Assembly (NCBI RefSeq): GCF_021155775.2
Contig: NC_060237.1
Span: 2,358,501 to 2,422,500 of the forward strand
Source of the DNA: Neodiprion pinetum
Taxonomy: Eukaryota; Arthropoda; Insecta; Hymenoptera; Diprionidae
Length of the DNA: 64,000 bases
Direction of reading: 5' to 3'
Within the stretch, counting starts at the first letter, position 1. The number at the start of each line of letters is the position of its first letter. The notes below the pieces were generated by a model that did no database searches, was not told the DNA's origin, and saw nothing but the letters and a program-made list of their open reading frames with translations. Positions 58,917 through 64,000 of this stretch are shown in pieces. The position numbers were made by a program, and so were the translations under genes.

Positions 58917-61900
58917 ACTGTAATAGTTCCGAAGCAGGCTATCGAGAGTCGAGCGTGGTCTTGTCTGCAACCCTCGCTCGATTGAACCCTTCGAGAAGAG
59001 CGTAATTCAACCACTGAAACTTTTATGCGCCACCTTAAACTTCGGGACGCGGTGATGCCGAAATGATTCACCGGATTCATCCAACTCAGCTAATCCGAGA
59101 CTTCGTTCGCTGCTTCCTTATTATAGGTATATTTTTCGATCCGCGATGCAGGATGCAGGCTAAGATCGTCCGGAGATGATGTTCAGGATTTTTGTTTATT
59201 ACGTTCTACAAATTTTTATCCGATGCCTCGGATATATCGCTGTATCGTATAAGTCGAGCCAATTTCCTTTCCCGTGTGACAAAAAACAATATATAGGTAC
59301 CATACGTATACGCAAGAAATATGAAATACGTGAAAAAATAGAAGATGACACTTTGAGAAGACTGCGTATATTACGTAAGAGTGAGGGAATAATTATTGCC
59401 GGGATAGAGATGAAAGGCCGAAAAGTTTTGGAAAGTTGGAATGAGAAAAAAAATAAACATAATAATAATAATAATAATTGCCCCGCTTCAACGAAGGAGT
59501 ACAAACTGTATTATTTTCGCGTTTTAATGTATGCAACACGCGACATCCTTTACACGCTGAGAAACTCAATTCCGCAACGCGGGTTCTTTGATCAAGAGTG
59601 TTTCCCATGTTTTAATAGCTTTGTCGATTGGCACAATTTCGCTGCAGCGTCAACGCCAGCTTGACTTTGAATCTGGTAGAGGAGTTGACGAGTCCAACCA
59701 TACGTGTAACGACGTGTCACCAAATACTTGTTTGTTACTTTCAAACTGTACATACAAGACGCGTTGAGAAGGTTGTGTTGCATGTAACCTAAATAATGTA
59801 ACTGTATAATTGACGATTCGTCCGAAAACGGTTTCAAGAATGCCCAAGACCATTTCGCGTATTTCATTTTCAGCTTTGTGGCGTAAGACTTTTTTTCTTT
59901 TTTTTTTTTTTTTGTTTGTTTTCTTAAATAATAATTTCTTCGCGATAGATCGGTCAGTTTGATACAGCCGCGCTGTTTCTTCGTGAACAATCGAGCCACT
60001 TAACTCGTGGAGAGATGAGCCCTTCGTCTTCCTGCCTCCTAAAATCACTCGTGATTTCCTTCCACGTTTTTTCACCCTCGCCCTAACGCTTTTCCATCAC
60101 CGCCTTGATCGTTCCTCCACGTCTTTTCTCATCGCCCGCAACTTATTATCATCTCGCCAAGTTACGCACACACACACACACACATGTAATAGACGTACAC
60201 GTACATTTGCATAAATTTCGAAGGATGAAGAAGATTCGGAATTTTTCTCAGAATTAATCAAACTTCAAAGCACGCAGTCTCCTTTTTTCAGACCCGAGAT
60301 AAACGAAACGGAATAGTTCGTAAAACGACCAACTGCCGATCCGACAATATTTTCACCCGAATATTCGAGTTCTAAAAACGGCACAGGCATACTTCGGTGA
60401 GTAATTTTATTTGACGAAAAATCCTGTAGACAATCGCGTTTTCAAATATTGTCTCTGCAAAATTCGACTGATCGTCGGCGACGATAATATTATAGAAACA
60501 TACGTCAGACGACGGGAAAGATTTTTCGCTCCCGTTTCCCTTCGCGATTCCTTCCTTCCCACCCCTCGATCTGCTCGCTGCAAAAGTGTATAATATACGA
60601 TAAACGTGAAATAAACACCCGTTTGTGAAAATTTGTTTCCACGGTGATCCACCGATTGGGGGTGAGAAGCGTCGAAAGCTGCCAGGATTAGCTGAAATGG
60701 GTGGGAGAGTGAGTACGTATACATTTAAGCTCAACTCGCTGACATGTGCAACGACACAACGATGAGGGGGAAACTGCGTATCCCTGATGGGGTTGAAAGC
60801 CGTCGCGTCTCGGAGCTTTGGAATGTTTCATCGTTCATCGTTCGTCAACACGTCCCACCACCTACGAGGAGGAACCAACGCCAACTGCCTATTCTCCGCA
60901 TAATTTCATTTCCAATTAATTCCAGGCAATCGATTTTACGGTACACGCAACGTTCTCATGCAAATTTTTCTTCGCTTCGTTGGACATTTCTATATATATA
61001 CAGCTACGTAATGTACGATATGATTTAACAGAATTCTTTTTGTTCGATGTTTCTTCCTTATTTTTATTTTTTTTTTTTATCTTATTCAAATTTGGGAAAA
61101 AAATTAGTCATCCTTATTCAATTCCGAGATGAGAAACTGACGCGATTTTACACTAGAATACAATTCCGAGACACCCGGTGAGTGATGTCGAGATTCAGGA
61201 ATTGGCTACGCGTCATTTCGGACAAGTATATCTATATGTGCCGACATACAGGACCCCGGAATCCCGGCCTTAACCGTCGGGGATCACCCTTGACGAATGA
61301 TGAGGACGTTTCGGTTGTTTCCTTCGGGAAATGAATTGGATTCGTTCCGATTTTTCTTTGCCCTGGTTTACGCAGATGTATTGTTGCAGCGTGCGGGCGA
61401 GAAAACGACTTTTAAGACCTCCTTTATTTACACGATGAGTAGAAGAGAGGAAAGAAATTGCTTGCATCTTTCATCCGTTAATTTCTGTTGTACAGCAGTG
61501 ATTTTGTATGCGGGAAAGTTGAAATTGGAATTTATCTCGTACCGATCGGCGATTGATGGTGGATTATACTTTATGCGTAGTACTATATAAGTGTAATAAA
61601 TATTTTTTCCACAAGAATTTTTACCCTCACTTCTGCAATATTCAACTGCGTATTATTGGCCCGTTGAATTGTTCGAACACGGAATTGAATTTCGTCCGAT
61701 GGTTGAAAGCACCCGTGTTTTCCGATTTTTATGAAATTTTTGGAAAAAGACACGAGAGAGGAAGAAGGAACGAAAAATGTATCGAAAGAGATGGTCTGAA
61801 TTTAATTTTCGTCAGAAATGGAAAAGAAGAAGAGAAGAGACGGTATATTTCGTGGGAGCTGCGTTGCGCTTCCACGAAACGCGAGAGTGTAAAAGCTGAG

Positions 61901-62673
61901 AGAACTAAAGAGAAAGAGAGTCTCGATGTGGGCGAAAGACACGTCTGATTGATAGGCTCACTATATAAAGTATATGTCACAAGCTAACAGAAAATTGTTG
62001 ACAAGAAAATTGAGAGCTTTTCGAAAACATTGATGAAATTGTTATGCCCATAACTTATAGGTACCTAAGGTATAAGCTCGAATTTCAGTTACACAGAGAT
62101 ACTGCAGTTTTTATTTATTGCTCGGCGTGTAAAATATGACGTGATATAAATTACAATACATCGATCTAATTAAAAATGACGAGTCTATCTCCCCACTCCG
62201 GGTACGTTAGTAAAGCCGAAAAGATAAAGCTACGACGAAATGGTGAACAAGGGAGAAGAATGATTGTACAATTAAAACAAAGACGATTAATTCGTGAGAA
62301 CGATGACGTTTCATCAGGGAAACGACTAATATTTCACCTCGCCAAATTAAAGCCGATACTAGGATGCTAGGATATTAGGATGGGACGAAGAGGAGGCAGG
62401 ATTTTGGTGGAAGCGAGGCACTCGCGTTAAAGTTTAAATTTATCTTTTTTTTTTTTCAAGCCGCAAGCATCAAGGCGTACGACCTGTTCCGATTCGTCAT
62501 CTGTGTCCTACCCACTTAAATTTGATTTACCCAGAGATACTGTGGCGTTCAGGGTCCATTTTTTTACTCACTGTCGCTTTTTGCCTCATCCTCTTCTTCT
62601 TCTTCTTCTTCTTCTTTGTTTGAAGAAACTTTGAGTTTACGGGTCTAAAGTTTCGCGGCACGAGTGTATCGGG

Positions 62674-62706
<33 letters not shown>

Positions 62707-64000
62707 GGTGAGAGTGAGAGGGGCGGGCTATCAAGGGGAGAGTAAAGTTGGTATTACTTGCGAGTTAAGATGCGGTAAAAGATTTTCAATACCGCCGCCC
62801 TCTATCAGGAATTGTTTAACGTGCTCGAGTGTTAGCTGTCTGGAAATCTAGCGGGAATTCTGACAATAAGTTAACGAAGAACCGCGAGAGCGTATTTAAT
62901 TAAACATGCAGAGCAATCTCATACAGCTTTCGCCGCTTTCGCCGCCGCGTTGAGAAACTTTGGAAAGCCGCGTTACATGCCTATATATGGAAAATTTCGT
63001 CTCGAGTAATTCGCATCAAGGGTTCGAAAATTTCGGCACTTTTTTTGCACGGAGAGGCGACCTTGTTCGGCAGGATTTTGTACCTATGTATTAGGTAAAA
63101 ACGTGGCTTGCCACGGATGGAAGCGGAAATAGAAGCCTAGGGGATGTTACAGCGGCCGGCAGAGGATCACGTTTTCCAATTGTTTGCTTACCGCGTTATT
63201 AGCGTGGGCGGTAGCAGAAAAAGCTCGCTTTCCTACATCTAGTCTCGTTTTTCCATCCAACTTTCTTTCTTGCCTGGACCAATAAATCCCGAGGTACTTC
63301 TTGCGAGGCGCGACGTATACTTTCGCGAATATCACGCTTAGCAAATACTTGCGAACCTACGTTACACCAAATACTCGAGTGGTATGCTCGTCTTTCCGAC
63401 GTGAGAGGGTAAGAGAAAAAAAAAAAAAAAAATACTGCCGTCGTGCGATTCGAAGATGAGGGAAGAATACGACAAGGAAATATATAGCAAAAATATGGAA
63501 AATTATTTGCTTGATTGGAAACAACGAGATTACGTATCTTCCTAACTCGAAAGTAACAACGTTTGTTTCCTCATCGACCGAGCTGAACGAAAGCATAATT
63601 TAGGTAAATAAAAAACGGAAACGATGTGATAAAATTGAATCGATGAACCGATTCGCTTCTTGTTTTAATTAACGCAAATTGCAATACTTTGGCCAACTTT
63701 TTTCCACTCCTTTGTTTTCTTTCGCGCTACACGGTGAGTCTTTATTTACCACGTCGTAAGATAATATTATTCCCGTGCCAAATTATATTCACCACTTAGC
63801 CGATGAAAAGTTCGTTGGGTAAAAACGCGTTGTAACGACGAAAGGTTTCCAACCGCTTGCCAGGAGTTGATTTTTATTTTCACTCTTCGTTTACGCGTCG
63901 CTGCTTATGAATTCGCACATCGATGCAACGCCTCTGGTATTCCCTTGGCTCTCGATTATTCCGCATTATAAATCCGTAGTCTATTTCTCTTTGAGTTACT
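58917..64000. other. Probable intron and upstream region of the receptor gene
   Basis: About 5 kb without a supported exon, RNA gene or transposon. It contains simple repeats: a poly-T run near 59,894, (CA)n at 60,166-60,184, (CTT)n at 62,590-62,617 and (GA)n at 62,673-62,708. I looked for receptor N-terminal motifs on the minus strand and saw none. Confidence 0.45.
62673..62708 (+). repeat. (GA)n microsatellite
   Basis: A GA run of about 36 bp with one interruption. It is complementary in type to the (TC)n run at 58,831, so the two could pair as an inverted repeat in a transcript. Confidence 0.85.

Noticed and set aside
58334..59080. A 248-codon minus-strand frame with a long Arg-Glu run
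   Set aside because: The Arg-Glu run is the translated TC microsatellite; only its last part overlaps the true Cys-loop exon, which is bounded by a splice acceptor.
63147..63596. Upstream exons of the receptor gene
   Set aside because: The frames lack ligand-binding-domain motifs of Cys-loop receptors and convincing splice sites in phase.

Overview
The window is nuclear DNA of an arthropod, almost certainly an insect. Every gene is split by short spliceosomal introns, and the proteins are animal housekeeping and signalling families: beta-COP, BBS2, EMC10, TFIIIA, insulin-family hormones and an insect-type GABA-receptor-like subunit. My impression is Hymenoptera, perhaps a sawfly, from gene structure and repeat style; this is not proven by anything here. 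Exon boundaries were set by eye from GT/AG signals, phase continuity and recalled family sequence.

Left part (1-26 kb). The 5' nine exons of beta-COP lie on the minus strand and run off the left edge. After about 1.4 kb of unremarkable DNA comes an 18 kb tandem satellite (about 5,700-23,545) of about 53 head-to-tail monomers of 335 bp. Multi-monomer blocks inside it are duplicated almost perfectly. Degenerate monomer relics and a pair of diverged homologous segments flank the array on both sides, so it seems to have expanded inside an older, longer repeat. Because 335 is not a multiple of 3, its many open frames are not genes.

Middle part (26-39 kb). Three different insulin-superfamily hormone genes lie within 13 kb: a gonadulin-like gene (+), an insulin-like growth factor gene (-) with a predicted basic C-terminal extension, and a relaxin/Ilp7-like gene (+). 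A Ras-superfamily GTPase of the RERG type lies between the last two. This matches the ancient arthropod gonadulin-IGF-relaxin triplet. The IGF and relaxin genes each have a clear TATA box. A 389-bp MITE with terminal inverted repeats and a 6-bp target duplication lies between gonadulin and IGF.

Right part (39-64 kb). BBS2 (-) and EMC10 (-) are followed by TFIIIA (+), which shares a roughly 410-bp divergent promoter region with EMC10. Next is a tandem array of three HAD-family phosphatase genes (PGP/PDXP-like, +); the middle copy appears to have lost a splice acceptor. Last is the 3' part of a Cys-loop chloride-channel gene (-) whose 5' exons were not found in the window. The final 5 kb holds only microsatellites and unrecognised, probably intronic or intergenic, DNA.
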